Numbered from the stretch's first letter, positions 8,380 to 17,434 are shown. The stretch is DNA of 62,924 nucleotides from Armatimonadota bacterium (GCA_023392285.1 JAEVZK010000031.1:1-62924); one strand, 5' to 3'. The notes: generated from the letters alone by a model not told the origin. Numbers and translations: made by a program.

Positions 8380-8961
8380 CTAGGCCGCCAATTCCAGTGG
8401 CGCCGGAGAAAGGTAAATCGAAGCGATATTCGATGCCGGAGCCGAAATCCCGTTGCGGCTTGCGATCACCCGGAAATGCGCCGGATTGCCGGGCGCGTAG
8501 TTGGTGAGGGTCACTCGCGAAGCGGTGACGCTGTCGACGAATTCCCATGCCCCGGTACCCACCTGCTTTTCGATCAGGAACGTCGTCACCGCGAGGTTGC
8601 CGCCGCGTTTCCATTTCAGCTTAACCGTGCCGTCCACGTTCGGCGTCGCGATCAGATCGGTTACCACCGTCGGCGCGACCGGCCGGCGGCTTCTGCCACG
8701 TGGGCTGAGGCCAACTGATTCGAGCATCGCATTCGTCACGTCGGGATTCGCATAGCAAGTACGAGCGATCTGGGAGATCGCATCTCGGAGCTGCTGGAAG
8801 TCTGCATCCTTATCTTCCACGGCGGATTTGTAGGCCAATTTCGCCGTCTCTGTGGAGACAAGGCTTAGGTTAAGCGCGGTCAGTCCAGCATTTAAGGCGT
8901 CGATTCCTGCGGTGCGAAGAATAGTTCTCCTGCTGATGGATTCGTTCGGATTCTTAAACAT
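8380..8961 (-). CDS. Fibronectin type III domain protein
   Basis: 193 residues. An N-terminal helical part (about 1-75) starts with SRRTILRTAGIDAL, which faintly resembles a twin-arginine signal. A C-terminal fibronectin type III domain (about 98-190) shows the usual pattern: PTVVTDLIATPNVDGTVKLKW, a conserved Trp, then a late Tyr and AHFRVIASRNGISAP. Such domains are binding modules on surface or secreted proteins. The start is well fixed by AAAGGAGA five to six nt before the ATG. The gene has its own 5' region and lies upstream of tmRNA on the same strand. The partner is unknown. Confidence 0.8.
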   Translation of the reverse strand: MFKNPNESISRRTILRTAGIDALNAGLTALNLSLVSTETAKLAYKSAVEDKDADFQQLRDAISQIARTCYANPDVTNAMLESVGLSPRGRSRRPVAPTVVTDLIATPNVDGTVKLKWKRGGNLAVTTFLIEKQVGTGAWEFVDSVTASRVTLTNYAPGNPAHFRVIASRNGISAPASNIASIYLSPAPLELAA

Positions 8962-9162
8962 TTTGTCTCCTTTGCCGCCTCGCTCCGGCGGATAGAAGTT
9001 AGACCATGATGGCTGGCTTGCTCGGGGACTCGGTTTCTGCCCTCGTCCAAACCACCCTCACCTCTTCCGTCCGCTTTTCCGAGAGATGGAATTCACCCTC
9101 TCCATAAGGAGCCTCGGGACTTGGGATGCGGTGTCGACAGATCAGGCTAATCGGAGCTCGAG

Positions 9163-9218
9163 CACCATTCACCACTCACCACTCACCATTCACCATTCAC
9201 CATTCACCATTCACCCTG
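9163..9218. repeat. Heptanucleotide tandem repeat (CACCATT)
   Basis: Seven consecutive 7-bp units CACCATT or CACCACT (9163-9211) and a degenerate eighth (CACCCTG). They lie in the 275-bp gap between the FN3 gene promoter and the TPR glycosyltransferase, ending about 19 bp before the latter's GTG. Two units carry a C for T change. Rotated and complemented, the motif is AATGGTG. Confidence 0.9.
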
Positions 9219-9236
9219 AATCAGCCAAAATAGATC

Positions 9237-11459
9237 GTGCGCGAACTGGAGCAGGCGAAGGCGATGTATCGCGCGGGGAATCTGCGGGGGGCGGCGGGGC
9301 TCCTCGCCCAAGTGCTTAAATTCCAGCCGGGCCATGCGGATGCGCTGCAGCTTCAGGGCACTATTCAATTTCAAAGCGGATTCGCTCGCGAAGGGCAAAA
9401 GCTGGTCGAGCGGGCGGTGCAGCTTGATCCGACGAACGCCGAGGCCTGGAACAACCTCGGGCTGATCCATCACTTCAGCGGCCGCAACTCGCAGGCGCGA
9501 GAATGCTTTCAGCGCGCGACCGAACTGAACCCTGACTTCGGCGATGCCTGGCGCAATGAGGCATTCATCCTGCAGTTGGAAGGCCAGCACGTGCAGGCGC
9601 TGCAGGCCCTTTCCCATGCTGCAGATAACTCGGAAATTCATTTCTTTCGGGGCAATAGCTATGCTGCGCTGGCTCAGCACGAGACCGCGATTCAGGAATA
9701 CAGCCGATCGATCGACCTCGATTCGACGAATTTCGACGCGTGGTTGAACCGGGGCAACTCGATGATGGCGATCAATCAGCCTGCCTTGGCTCTGGCCAAT
9801 TTTCAGGAAGCGCTGAAGCTGGCTGGGCAGCATCCTGAACTGCACGCGGGGCTCGCGGCGGCGCTTGCTCAGTCGAGCCGCTTCGATGAAGCGATCTCCG
9901 TGTCCGAACTCGCGCTTCGCTGGGACCCGAGCCTGGAGCGGGCGAAGCAGGTGAAGCGGCTGGCGGAGGAGCAGCTTCGGGACCAGGAGCGGGCGGCGGC
10001 GCTCTTGGAATCGACGGACGACGCGGAGATGGTCGAGGAGCAGGCGCATCTGGCGCGGTCGCTTCAGGGGCAGGGGAAATGGCGGGAGGCGCTGGCGGCG
10101 GTGCGAAACAGCTCGAATGGGGCGCTGCGCTTCATTTCTGCGCTGACGCTTCCGGTGCTGTGCCGGGACGAGCGCGAGGTGGACGAGGCGCTCGATCATA
10201 TGCGATCGGGCCTGGAAACCCTGCTTTCTGATCCTCCGGTGGTCGCCGATCCTTGTCGGGAAATTGGCCTGACGACCTTCCATCTTCCCTACCTTGGCGT
10301 TCGTGATCGCCCTTTGCAGGAGCTGACCGCGAACGCGCTACTCGCCGCTTGTCCTTCGCTGAACTTTTCTGCGGACTTCTCGCCTGGGTCGGGTCGAAAG
10401 CGGCTTGGAGTCGTGAGCGCTTTGCTGCACGAGCATACGATTTCAAAGGTTTTCGGCGGCTTGATCGAGGGGACGGATCGCGAGGCCTTCGAGCTGGTTT
10501 ATTTTCAGATCGGGAAGGACGACGCGGCTTCGCAGCGGCTCGCCTCTCGGGCAGACTCGCATATTCGTCTGCCAAACGATCTCGCACAGGCTCGGGAGAT
10601 GATCGCGCGGTCGAACATCGACTTGCTTTTCTATCCCGAGCTTGGGATGCATCCGCTGACGTTTTATCTGTCTTACAGTCGGCTTGCACCGGTTCAGTTC
10701 ACGACTTGGGGGCATCCTTATACAACCGGTTCGCCTTCGATCGACACCTTTATGTCGAACCAGTATCTGGACCGCGAAGATGGACAGGCGGAATATACCG
10801 AAGAGCTCATCCGGCTGCCTCACCTTAATATGGCTTTCGATCGTCCGGCTTCGCCTTATCCGTGGGCTCGCTCGGATTACGGGCTGCCGGAGAATCGTCG
10901 GCTTTACGGGGTGTCGCAGATGCCTTACAAGTTTCATCCAGCGTTTGATCGGGTGCTGAATGAAATCGTGACGCGAGATCCCTCGGCACTGCTCGTGCTT
11001 GTTGAGCCGGGGCGAACCTATTTTAAGCAGCTGCTGCTAGAGCGTTGGGCGGCACGCTATCCGGCGATTGCCGAGCGGGTGGTCTGGCTTCACTTGATGC
11101 CGCACGACCGCTTTCTCCGGCTCCTGCAGTTGACGGATGTTCAACTGGCGCCGCTGCAGTTTGGTGCAGGGCGTTCGACTTTGGACGCGCTTTCGTTTGG
11201 CGCGCCGATGGTCACCTGGGAAGGGCCGTTCCTGAAGAGTCGGATCAGCTCGGCGATTTATCGTCAGATTGGCTTTACTGACTTGATCGCGGCGAACGAA
11301 GAGAGCTATGTCGAGGTTACTCTCCGCGTTGCGGGGGATCGGGAGTTTGGCTCGCATGTGCGCTCGGAGATCAGCCGCGCGGCCGCGCCCCTTTACGATT
11401 CGGCGATTCCTATTCGCGAGTGGAATTCTACTCTAAGGACTATGGGCGAGAAGATATAG
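9237..11459 (+). CDS. TPR protein with O-GlcNAc-transferase-like (GT41) domain
   Basis: 740 residues. Residues 1 to about 250 are tandem 34-residue TPR units (AEAWNNLGLIHHFSGRNSQA; FDAWLNRGNSMMAI). A linker follows, then a catalytic region (about 380-740) resembling the SPINDLY/OGT family: RLGVVSALLHEHTISK, then PVQFTTWGHPYTTGS, APLQFGAGRSTLDALSFGAP and VTWEGPFLKSRISSAIYRQ. Relatives move GlcNAc or other sugars from a nucleotide sugar to protein Ser/Thr, or act on other acceptors. The start is GTG at 9237, with neither a clear SD nor a perfect -10 next to it. The heptamer repeat ends just upstream. The acceptor cannot be deduced. Confidence 0.87.
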   Translation: MRELEQAKAMYRAGNLRGAAGLLAQVLKFQPGHADALQLQGTIQFQSGFAREGQKLVERAVQLDPTNAEAWNNLGLIHHFSGRNSQARECFQRATELNPDFGDAWRNEAFILQLEGQHVQALQALSHAADNSEIHFFRGNSYAALAQHETAIQEYSRSIDLDSTNFDAWLNRGNSMMAINQPALALANFQEALKLAGQHPELHAGLAAALAQSSRFDEAISVSELALRWDPSLERAKQVKRLAEEQLRDQERAAALLESTDDAEMVEEQAHLARSLQGQGKWREALAAVRNSSNGALRFISALTLPVLCRDEREVDEALDHMRSGLETLLSDPPVVADPCREIGLTTFHLPYLGVRDRPLQELTANALLAACPSLNFSADFSPGSGRKRLGVVSALLHEHTISKVFGGLIEGTDREAFELVYFQIGKDDAASQRLASRADSHIRLPNDLAQAREMIARSNIDLLFYPELGMHPLTFYLSYSRLAPVQFTTWGHPYTTGSPSIDTFMSNQYLDREDGQAEYTEELIRLPHLNMAFDRPASPYPWARSDYGLPENRRLYGVSQMPYKFHPAFDRVLNEIVTRDPSALLVLVEPGRTYFKQLLLERWAARYPAIAERVVWLHLMPHDRFLRLLQLTDVQLAPLQFGAGRSTLDALSFGAPMVTWEGPFLKSRISSAIYRQIGFTDLIAANEESYVEVTLRVAGDREFGSHVRSEISRAAAPLYDSAIPIREWNSTLRTMGEKI

Positions 11460-11469
11460 TCGAAAGGCA

Positions 11470-12051
11470 ATGAGAAAGCTCAAGATTTTCCAGCACATCA
11501 CTTTGGACGGGGTGATTCAGCATTCGGATGAGAACGGCTTTCGGTATGGGGATTGGTCTTCGCCATACCGGAGCACCGAGGGCCGCAACGTGTTGCTGGA
11601 GGCACAGGGCGACAAATTTGACTTGTTGCTGGGCCGCCGCACCTACGATATTTGGGCTGATTACTGGCCGAAGGCGCCAAGCGGTCCGATGGCAGATGGC
11701 ATCAACGGCGCAACGAAATATGTTGCAACTCATCGGCCGGAGAGTTTGGACTGGGGACCAGTGGAGGCTGTTGGGCCAAACCTGACCGAAGACATCGCTC
11801 GAATAAAAGGTCAAGAGGGGCCAGATCTCGTTATGTGGGGCAGCGTCTCGCTGGCGTCGGACTTATTGCGAAACGACCTTGCCGATGAGCTGTTGCTGAT
11901 CGTTTATCCGGTCGTGCTCGGGGTCGGCAAACGCCTTTTCGATGGCGATTTTATTCCTCGCGCTTTTCATCTGATGAGTTCTGATGCGTTTTCGGTGGGA
12001 ACGATCTTGAATCGTTACGAATTGGAAGGCGGCTTACGCACTTCAGATTAA
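11470..12051 (+). CDS. Dihydrofolate reductase-family protein (RibD C-terminal type)
   Basis: 193 residues of the RibD-C/DHFR-like fold found in many small NAD(P)H reductases, such as the YyaP/YwjB type. The N-terminus RKLKIFQHITLDGVIQ, the nucleotide-loop motif LLLGRRTYDIWADYWP and the terminal LLLIVYPVVLGVGKRLF match the family. It is not classical folA, and its substrate is unknown. It follows the GT41-like gene by 10 bp with AAAGG just before the ATG, so they are probably co-transcribed. Its last four bases overlap the tail of the convergent membrane-protein gene. Confidence 0.87.
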   Translation: MRKLKIFQHITLDGVIQHSDENGFRYGDWSSPYRSTEGRNVLLEAQGDKFDLLLGRRTYDIWADYWPKAPSGPMADGINGATKYVATHRPESLDWGPVEAVGPNLTEDIARIKGQEGPDLVMWGSVSLASDLLRNDLADELLLIVYPVVLGVGKRLFDGDFIPRAFHLMSSDAFSVGTILNRYELEGGLRTSD

Positions 12052-12473
12052 CGTCTCTCCCGGATTGCCGCGACAAGGGGCAAATGACTGGCGCGGCAGA
12101 TTAGCACGTAGAATCCATACGCCAAGGAAGGCAAGCCGATATAAGTGACGAACTGCATCAGCGCTTGTAAGGCAGTACCACGAAGCGAAAGCATCGAAGG
12201 AACGATGAACGCAAGCAGCAGGACGACGGTAATGGAAACTACAAGCAAGAGTCTTCGGGTGAAGTAGCCGAGCATCAACATGGGAAGCAGGACGACAGAA
12301 TTGATTGCGAATGAGGTTAGGTCGGCGAGGTTTGGTCTTCCTCCCAACGGCAACATCAGGAACTGAGTCATGTAGTGCGCCAGCAGGCAGGCACCAAACA
12401 TCGCAAGAAGCTGCGGCGCGAATGGTTGGCGCTCCGCACCAGTTGGTTTCACCTTATTTCGCTGAACGTCCAT
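12048..12473 (-). CDS. Small multi-pass membrane protein, unknown
   Basis: 141 residues with about four hydrophobic helices (for example LLPMLMLGYF and LLVVSITVVLLLAFIVPSML) and a basic C-terminus (REHRR-like). No family recognised. I chose ATG at 12473 (MDVQRNKV) because GAGGA precedes it at suitable spacing; the frame is open to 12512. It overlaps the 3' end of the upstream pilin-like gene by about 20 bp on the same strand, which suggests coupled expression. The 3' end overlaps the DHFR-like gene tail-to-tail by 4 bp. Confidence 0.65.
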   Translation of the reverse strand: MDVQRNKVKPTGAERQPFAPQLLAMFGACLLAHYMTQFLMLPLGGRPNLADLTSFAINSVVLLPMLMLGYFTRRLLLVVSITVVLLLAFIVPSMLSLRGTALQALMQFVTYIGLPSLAYGFYVLICRASHLPLVAAIRERR

Positions 12474-13059
12474 ACCCCAAATCCTCGAAAAGTACTGACC
12501 AGACGAAGGCACTTCGCGGTCGCGTGATCGATTTCATTTTTACATGACCGTCGCTGAAGACCGCTAACGCTCGCTCCGGCATCATCACTCTCGCCGCTCC
12601 TTCTCCCACCGCCGAGATATATTCACCCGGAGGGATCACGTGATCCGATTGGAAAGGTGAAGCCAATAGCGGGATGGAAGTAGTAAACAAGGGAAGGCAA
12701 GACGTGGCCTTCCCCTCCATGGTTTGGCATATTTCCGCGTTTACGTAACCAAAAGAACCCACCATCGCCCGATATGGGCTCCAACCCTTCCCGTGACGCC
12801 AGGTATCCGCCGGATCGTAGGTAATCTCCGGGCCCAAAATCCGCCATGCCGAGTCGCGGTCTGGAAGGGCAGACCAATCACTGTTCAAGTCGGTGACATA
12901 CAGTTCTAAGGCCACATAGCACTGGCGCAGGTTGCTAGTGACCACCGCATTTTTCGCCCGCGCCTTTGCCCTGGTGAAAATCGGAAAGAGCAGCGCGGCG
13001 AGCACAGCTACAATCGCAACTGCGATGAGCAGTTCGACAAGTGTGAAAGCCCGCCTCAT
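12454..13059 (-). CDS. Type IV prepilin-like (N-methylation motif) protein
   Basis: 201 residues. The N-terminus MRRAFTLVELLIAVAIVAVL carries a prepilin peptidase motif, with cleavage before Phe5 and Glu at mature position 5. The residue before the cut is Ala rather than the usual Gly. A soluble domain follows and ends near a FSDGHVKMKS segment of a kind common in secreted pseudopilins of Armatimonadota and Planctomycetes. ATG at 13059 has GAGGA four nt upstream; a GTG at 13074 is less likely. No pilus assembly genes are nearby, so it may be an orphan pseudopilin delivered by a machine encoded elsewhere. Confidence 0.85.
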   Translation of the reverse strand: MRRAFTLVELLIAVAIVAVLAALLFPIFTRAKARAKNAVVTSNLRQCYVALELYVTDLNSDWSALPDRDSAWRILGPEITYDPADTWRHGKGWSPYRAMVGSFGYVNAEICQTMEGKATSCLPLFTTSIPLLASPFQSDHVIPPGEYISAVGEGAARVMMPERALAVFSDGHVKMKSITRPRSAFVWSVLFEDLGYGRSAK

Positions 13060-13191
13060 GGTTCCTCGAATCACCGCTCATGCATTGTACAATAGGATCG
13101 CGAAGCATCTGACTGGATTTCTCTGAGAAGCCCTTACGACAGTCTCTTTTGAATTCCTGTCTTTCAGATGTAAGTTCTGTATGACGGGACG

Positions 13192-13197
13192 GACAAT
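13192..13197 (+). promoter_or_regulatory. -10-like element GACAAT before 13204
   Basis: GACAAT, 6 nt, then ATG at 13204. It differs from TANNNT at the first base but keeps the leaderless spacing. No SD sequence is visible. Confidence 0.35.
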
Positions 13198-13203
13198 GCC
13201 CTA

Positions 13204-14388
13204 ATGAAACATCGACTCGTATCGAATTACCTTCTAACTCTTCTTTCTCTCATCTTAGTAACCGCGATCACTCCGGCCCGAGCGGCAGGCATACTTTCTA
13301 TGCTGGACACCGCACCTCGCGCTGGCGTATACCGAGTGGATAAGTTTATCGACGTCACCACAGTTGAATACAGGCGCGTGAAAGGGGAGACTGGCCCTGC
13401 ATCTTATCGGGCCAAAATAGCCACCTTCGAAGTAAGCCGCCTTGTCGATTTAAAAGGCGACACAATCGCACATGAGCGCGTCGGCTTGCCGACCATTGCG
13501 ATTCGCCGGCTGTTAGGAGCTGCAAATCGTGACGCGAATTTTAAAAACCTGGAGGGAAGAAGTTTTCTTCTATTCTTAACCGCTAAGCAAGCAAAAGGCA
13601 ACTTCTCGACCTCAATCGGCGAGACCGAAAGTATTCTGGAATACGAATACACGCTTCCCGAGGAAGTGAGAAGCTCGAGCCTGGAAGAAATGAGTGCAAT
13701 CGAGGTGAAGACCCAAGTCTACGATCCAGCTCAGCCACCGGCCATTCAGATTATTCAGATGCTTGCTCACCTGGGTGTCAACGGCAGCAACAACGAGCAA
13801 GGGATTTTCAGCTGCGTTGACTACGCGCTCATGAATTGCGGAAAGGACTGCCTGAAGAACTACCAACTCTCTGACATTCGCCGGATTGTCTGCGACATTT
13901 ATTGGGCTGATTCTTCCTGGTTGGATAGCAAGAACGCGGGACGCAATCTGGACCTTCTGGCAATGGTTGGCGATCCAACAGTAGGCCCAATCATCGAACG
14001 CGAGGTGCGGCGCGACCCCACGTGCGCCAAATTCGGCGGCGCCTGCCCCTCGAACGTTTCGGAAGACACCAAGCTGTTTCTGATCGAGCAGGCACCTGCC
14101 GCGATTGTTCGCAGGCTGGTGGATATTAGAGATGGTTGGTCCTCTCCGTTATCGTTGCTCTCAAAGGCGAGAGCGCGGTTTGGTGAAAACGACGAGCTCG
14201 ACATCACTATTCTCCAATGCGCCTACCGCATCATTGGAGACGAACGCCTGAACATCACCGGCTTTTTGGACGAGCATCGCAAGATCAAGCGAGAGGTGGT
14301 CGCAGCTTACGTCGAGGCTGCCAAACCTATCATCGACGCTTATCTCGGGGCCGTTCCCGCTTACGCCGCGGGGGAATCCCCGCTCTAA
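13204..14388 (+). CDS. Secreted protein of unknown function with cysteine cluster
   Basis: 394 residues; no recognised family. A clear Sec signal peptide spans residues 1-27, ending ITPARAAG. The first half is beta-rich (YRVDKFIDVTTVEYRRVKG). The second half is largely helical and holds six cysteines, including the spaced set C-x7-C-x3-C around FSCVDYALMNCGKDC, and CAKFGGAC. These could form disulfides outside the cell. The 3' half has repeated helix pairs that could be HEAT-like, which is a guess. The gene stands alone with its own promoter region. Confidence 0.7.
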   Translation: MKHRLVSNYLLTLLSLILVTAITPARAAGILSMLDTAPRAGVYRVDKFIDVTTVEYRRVKGETGPASYRAKIATFEVSRLVDLKGDTIAHERVGLPTIAIRRLLGAANRDANFKNLEGRSFLLFLTAKQAKGNFSTSIGETESILEYEYTLPEEVRSSSLEEMSAIEVKTQVYDPAQPPAIQIIQMLAHLGVNGSNNEQGIFSCVDYALMNCGKDCLKNYQLSDIRRIVCDIYWADSSWLDSKNAGRNLDLLAMVGDPTVGPIIEREVRRDPTCAKFGGACPSNVSEDTKLFLIEQAPAAIVRRLVDIRDGWSSPLSLLSKARARFGENDELDITILQCAYRIIGDERLNITGFLDEHRKIKREVVAAYVEAAKPIIDAYLGAVPAYAAGESPL

Positions 14389-14449
14389 GACCGCGTTCGA
14401 TTGGACGTCTCGAGCTAATCATCACGAGGAGAAGTAAACTCCAGCTTAG

Positions 14450-14995
14450 ATGGAACCTAAGACGGTCGCCTCGACGCGCACGGAAATGTCCGAGGTGATG
14501 CAGCCAAATCACGCCAACTTCCTCAACAAGGTGTTCGGGGGTGCGATTCTTTCTCTCATCGACTTATGCGCTTACGCGACCTCTTCTCGCTTCGCGGGGG
14601 GCATTTGCGTCACGGCCAGCTTCGACCGAGTCGATTTCCATGAGCCGATCGACGTCGGCGAGCTGGTGAGCTGCGTCGGCTACGTCACCTATGTCGGCCG
14701 TACGAGCGTCGAAACCACGATCGAAATCTTTGCGCAGAACGTGTTCACAGGCGTAAAGCGGCACACGAACACCGCGCGAGTCACGATGGTAGCCCTCGAC
14801 GGCGACATGAAGCCCCGACCCGTTCCCCGGCTCATCTGCGAAACCCGTGAGGAGAAAATCACCTTCCTCGAAGGTCGCCTGAGACGGGAACTGCGGGGCC
14901 GACAACGAGAGGAGCGGGAAATGATTGCCGCCAACTTCTATAAAGCGTCAGATGCCGACCTTAACCGCTTGATGGAAATGGATTCGCTCATTTAA
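14450..14995 (+). CDS. Acyl-CoA thioesterase (hotdog fold)
   Basis: 181 residues. Matches the YciA/BFIT-type acyl-CoA hydrolases that cleave acyl-CoA to free acid and CoA: QPNHANFLNKVFGGAILSLI, followed by a hydrophobic helix and SFDRVDFHEPIDVGELV, then NTARVTMVALD. An unusual C-terminal tail of about 50 residues is rich in Arg/Glu (RLRRELRGRQREEREM) and probably helical. The start is ATG at 14450. A GAGGAG lies about 20 nt upstream, further than usual. The following peptidase gene starts 15 bp after the stop, with its own -10 in the gap. Confidence 0.88.
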   Translation: MEPKTVASTRTEMSEVMQPNHANFLNKVFGGAILSLIDLCAYATSSRFAGGICVTASFDRVDFHEPIDVGELVSCVGYVTYVGRTSVETTIEIFAQNVFTGVKRHTNTARVTMVALDGDMKPRPVPRLICETREEKITFLEGRLRRELRGRQREEREMIAANFYKASDADLNRLMEMDSLI

Positions 14996-14997
14996 GC

Positions 14998-15003
14998 TAA
15001 TGT
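14998..15003 (+). promoter_or_regulatory. -10 element TAATGT, leaderless-type
   Basis: TAATGT, 6 nt, ATG at 15010. It lies in the 14-bp gap after the thioesterase stop, so the peptidase may have its own leaderless transcript in addition to read-through. Confidence 0.45.
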
Positions 15004-15009
15004 AGAATC

Positions 15010-17109
15010 ATGCGCATTCCCTTCTGGCCCGTGCTCCTGTTACTTGCCACCGCATCCTTTGCTCAAGACCGCCTCGCCACCATGCCCAGATACGATCGAT
15101 ACGAAAAACTTCGCCGCGACATTGCAGGCTCCGTCTCTCGCGGAGACATCCAAGCGAGATGGGCCGACGATGGCAAGAGTTTTACCTATGTGAAAGGCGG
15201 CAAAACGTTTCGAGTAGACGCGAAGACCGGCAAGGAATCAGAAGATACGGCCGGTCAAGGAGGATCGCGCAACAGTCAGACAGACCGCCGGCGACGGCCG
15301 GACCGCGGGAGACAATTCGACACCGCGATCTCGCCCGATGGAAAGAAGAGAGCGGTATGTCGAGATCGGAATGTTTTCATTTCCGACGCCGACGGAAAGA
15401 ACGAGAAGCAAATTACGGCCGACGGAGGCATTTCCAGCCGAATCAAGAACGGCGAAGCGAGCTGGGTTTACGGGGAAGAACTGGATCAGCGGGAGGCGAT
15501 GTGGTGGTCTCCCGATAACAAGATGCTTGCCTTCTTCCGCTTCGACGAGACGAAAGTGCCCGACTATTTCCTGCAGATGAACCAGGTCGACATTCAAGAC
15601 AAGCTCGACACCGAAGCCTATCCGAAAGCGGGCGCGCCCAATCCGACCGTCAAGGTTCTGATCTACGATCTTGACAGCGGCAAGACCACAACCGTCCAAG
15701 CTGATTTCGGGGATTCGACGCTCGCGGAATACGTTTACGACATTCGTTGGTCGCAGGATGGAAAAGAGCTCTGGTTCAATCGAACAAACCGCGCGCAGAA
15801 CATTCTCGAATGGTGTGCGTGCAATCCGTCGACGGGCCAGTGTCGCACCCTTTACCGAGAAGAAAACCCGGCCGGATGGGTGAATAACCACCTCGATATC
15901 ACCTGGCTACCCGACAACAAAGGCTATCTTCTCATCTCCGAAAAGAGCGGCTTTCGCAATCTTTATCTGTTCGATCAGAACGAGAAGCTCGTTCGGCAAG
16001 TCACGAACCATGACTTCGAAGTCGCGAATGTGGTCAAAGTCGAGGCGAAAAACTGTTGGTACACCGCCCGAGACGGCGACACGCCGTATCGACTGCAGCT
16101 TCACCGAATCGGGCTGGATGGCAAGAACGATAAGCGGCTAACCGATCCGTTCTACAGCCATTCGATTTCGCTCGCCCCCGACGGTGAGCACTTCGTGGAT
16201 AACGCGGAAACCCTCAGCATCCCGCCCACCGCCACCCTGCGCGACCGTGATGGCAAGGAAATCAAGAAGCTCGCTGAATCCGATCTGTCTAAGTTCGACG
16301 CGTTGAACCTGAAGAAAGTCGAGCAATTCGCCTTTACCGCAGCGGATGGCACAACGAAGTGCTACGGCTATCTCGAATTCCCGAGCGATTTTGACGAAAA
16401 TGCCAAATATCCGCTCGTCGTCAGCGTCTACGGCGGCCCCGAATCAGGAACCAGCGTCGAACGCTTTCAAACTCCGAACCCGATCACGGAATTCGGATTT
16501 ATTCAGGCTTGGATCGACGGACGGGGCACCCAAAGCAGAGGGCGCGACTTCCGACAATCCGTTTACGAGAAGTTGGGAATCGTGGAGATCGACGATCAGG
16601 CCGCTGCCGTCAAGCAGCTCGCGAGTCGGCCGTACATAGATGGCGCCCGCGTGGGCATTTATGGCACCAGTTACGGCGGCTACGCGTCGCTCATGTGCCT
16701 CCTTCGCTACCCCGATGTGTTCGCCGCAGCGAGTTCAAGCAGCCCTGTGACGAGTTGGCTCAACTACGATTCGATCTACACCGAAAGGTTCATGAATACG
16801 CCGCAGGTGAATCCGAGCGGCTACGAAAACGGGTCGGCGATGAAGTACGCGGCTGATCTCAAGGGCCGCCTCCTGCTCTACTGGGGCACTTCCGACAACA
16901 ATGTTCACCCCTCGAATTCCCTTCAGCTCATCCGCGCGCTCGCAAGGGCGGGCAAGAGTTTCGATATCTCGGTAGGACCTGATCAAGGACACAGCGGGGT
17001 GAACAATGCGAAAATGTGGGAATTCTTCATCGAGAATCTCATTCTCAAGAAGAAGGATGCGCTGAACGTCGCGTGGAACGCTCGGAAACGTCGCTTGGCC
17101 AACCGGTAG
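15010..17109 (+). CDS. S9 family prolyl peptidase (dipeptidyl peptidase IV-like)
   Basis: 699 residues. A Sec signal (residues 1-19, PVLLLLATASFAQ) directs it out of the cytoplasm. The N-terminal beta-propeller domain (about 60-440) includes ASWVYGEELDQREAMWWSPD. The C-terminal alpha/beta hydrolase (about 450-699) carries the triad: Ser554 in GTSYGGYA, an Asp in GTSDNNVHP, and a His in DQGHSG. The family removes X-Pro dipeptides from peptide N-termini, so peptide scavenging is likely. The paired glutamates in the propeller that anchor the substrate amino group appear as EE in GEELDQ. A 21-bp tandem array follows about 110 bp after its stop. Confidence 0.92.
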   Translation: MRIPFWPVLLLLATASFAQDRLATMPRYDRYEKLRRDIAGSVSRGDIQARWADDGKSFTYVKGGKTFRVDAKTGKESEDTAGQGGSRNSQTDRRRRPDRGRQFDTAISPDGKKRAVCRDRNVFISDADGKNEKQITADGGISSRIKNGEASWVYGEELDQREAMWWSPDNKMLAFFRFDETKVPDYFLQMNQVDIQDKLDTEAYPKAGAPNPTVKVLIYDLDSGKTTTVQADFGDSTLAEYVYDIRWSQDGKELWFNRTNRAQNILEWCACNPSTGQCRTLYREENPAGWVNNHLDITWLPDNKGYLLISEKSGFRNLYLFDQNEKLVRQVTNHDFEVANVVKVEAKNCWYTARDGDTPYRLQLHRIGLDGKNDKRLTDPFYSHSISLAPDGEHFVDNAETLSIPPTATLRDRDGKEIKKLAESDLSKFDALNLKKVEQFAFTAADGTTKCYGYLEFPSDFDENAKYPLVVSVYGGPESGTSVERFQTPNPITEFGFIQAWIDGRGTQSRGRDFRQSVYEKLGIVEIDDQAAAVKQLASRPYIDGARVGIYGTSYGGYASLMCLLRYPDVFAAASSSSPVTSWLNYDSIYTERFMNTPQVNPSGYENGSAMKYAADLKGRLLLYWGTSDNNVHPSNSLQLIRALARAGKSFDISVGPDQGHSGVNNAKMWEFFIENLILKKKDALNVAWNARKRRLANR

Positions 17110-17221
17110 CCGCTCCTCCCCAGTCGAACCCATGCCCGAACCTTTCCCGAGCGAGCATTAGCGTCAAGCCGGGGAGAAAGAGCGGAAGCCTCGGCAATAT
17201 TCGATCATTGAAAGGAAAATA

Positions 17222-17400
17222 TTAGCTACCGAACGATTTCCGTTAGCTACCGAACCATTTCCGTTAGCTAATAAATCATTTCCGTTAGCTAATAAATCTT
17301 TTCCGTTAGCTAATAAATCTTTTCCGTTAGCTAATAAACCATTTCCGTTAGCTAATAAACCATTTCCGTTAGCTAATAAACCATTTCCGTTAGCTAACGA
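17222..17400. repeat. 21-bp tandem repeat array A (8 units plus partial)
   Basis: This fills much of the 325-bp gap between two converging genes. Eight contiguous 21-bp units begin at 17222, 17243, 17264, 17285, 17306, 17327, 17348 and 17369, and a partial ninth begins at 17390. Each starts TTAGCTA and ends TTTCCG. The first two have CCGAAC in the middle, and later ones have ATAAAYC. The repeats are back-to-back with no unique spacers, so this is not CRISPR, and many frames contain TAG/TAA, so it is not coding. The last junction forms a perfect 12-bp palindrome CGTTAGCTAACG (17388-17399). The core AACCATTTCC is shared with the array at 26691. Confidence 0.95.
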
Positions 17401-17434
17401 AAGAGAAGTTATCGCTTGTCAGATGCTCGTGGCG

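Noticed and set aside
9204..10283. 359-codon frame antisense to the TPR region
   Set aside because: Arg/Leu-rich mirror of TPR codons and runs into the heptamer repeat.
17222..17400. CRISPR array
   Set aside because: Units are contiguous 21-bp repeats with no unique spacers, and no cas genes are present; the same holds for 26691-26868.
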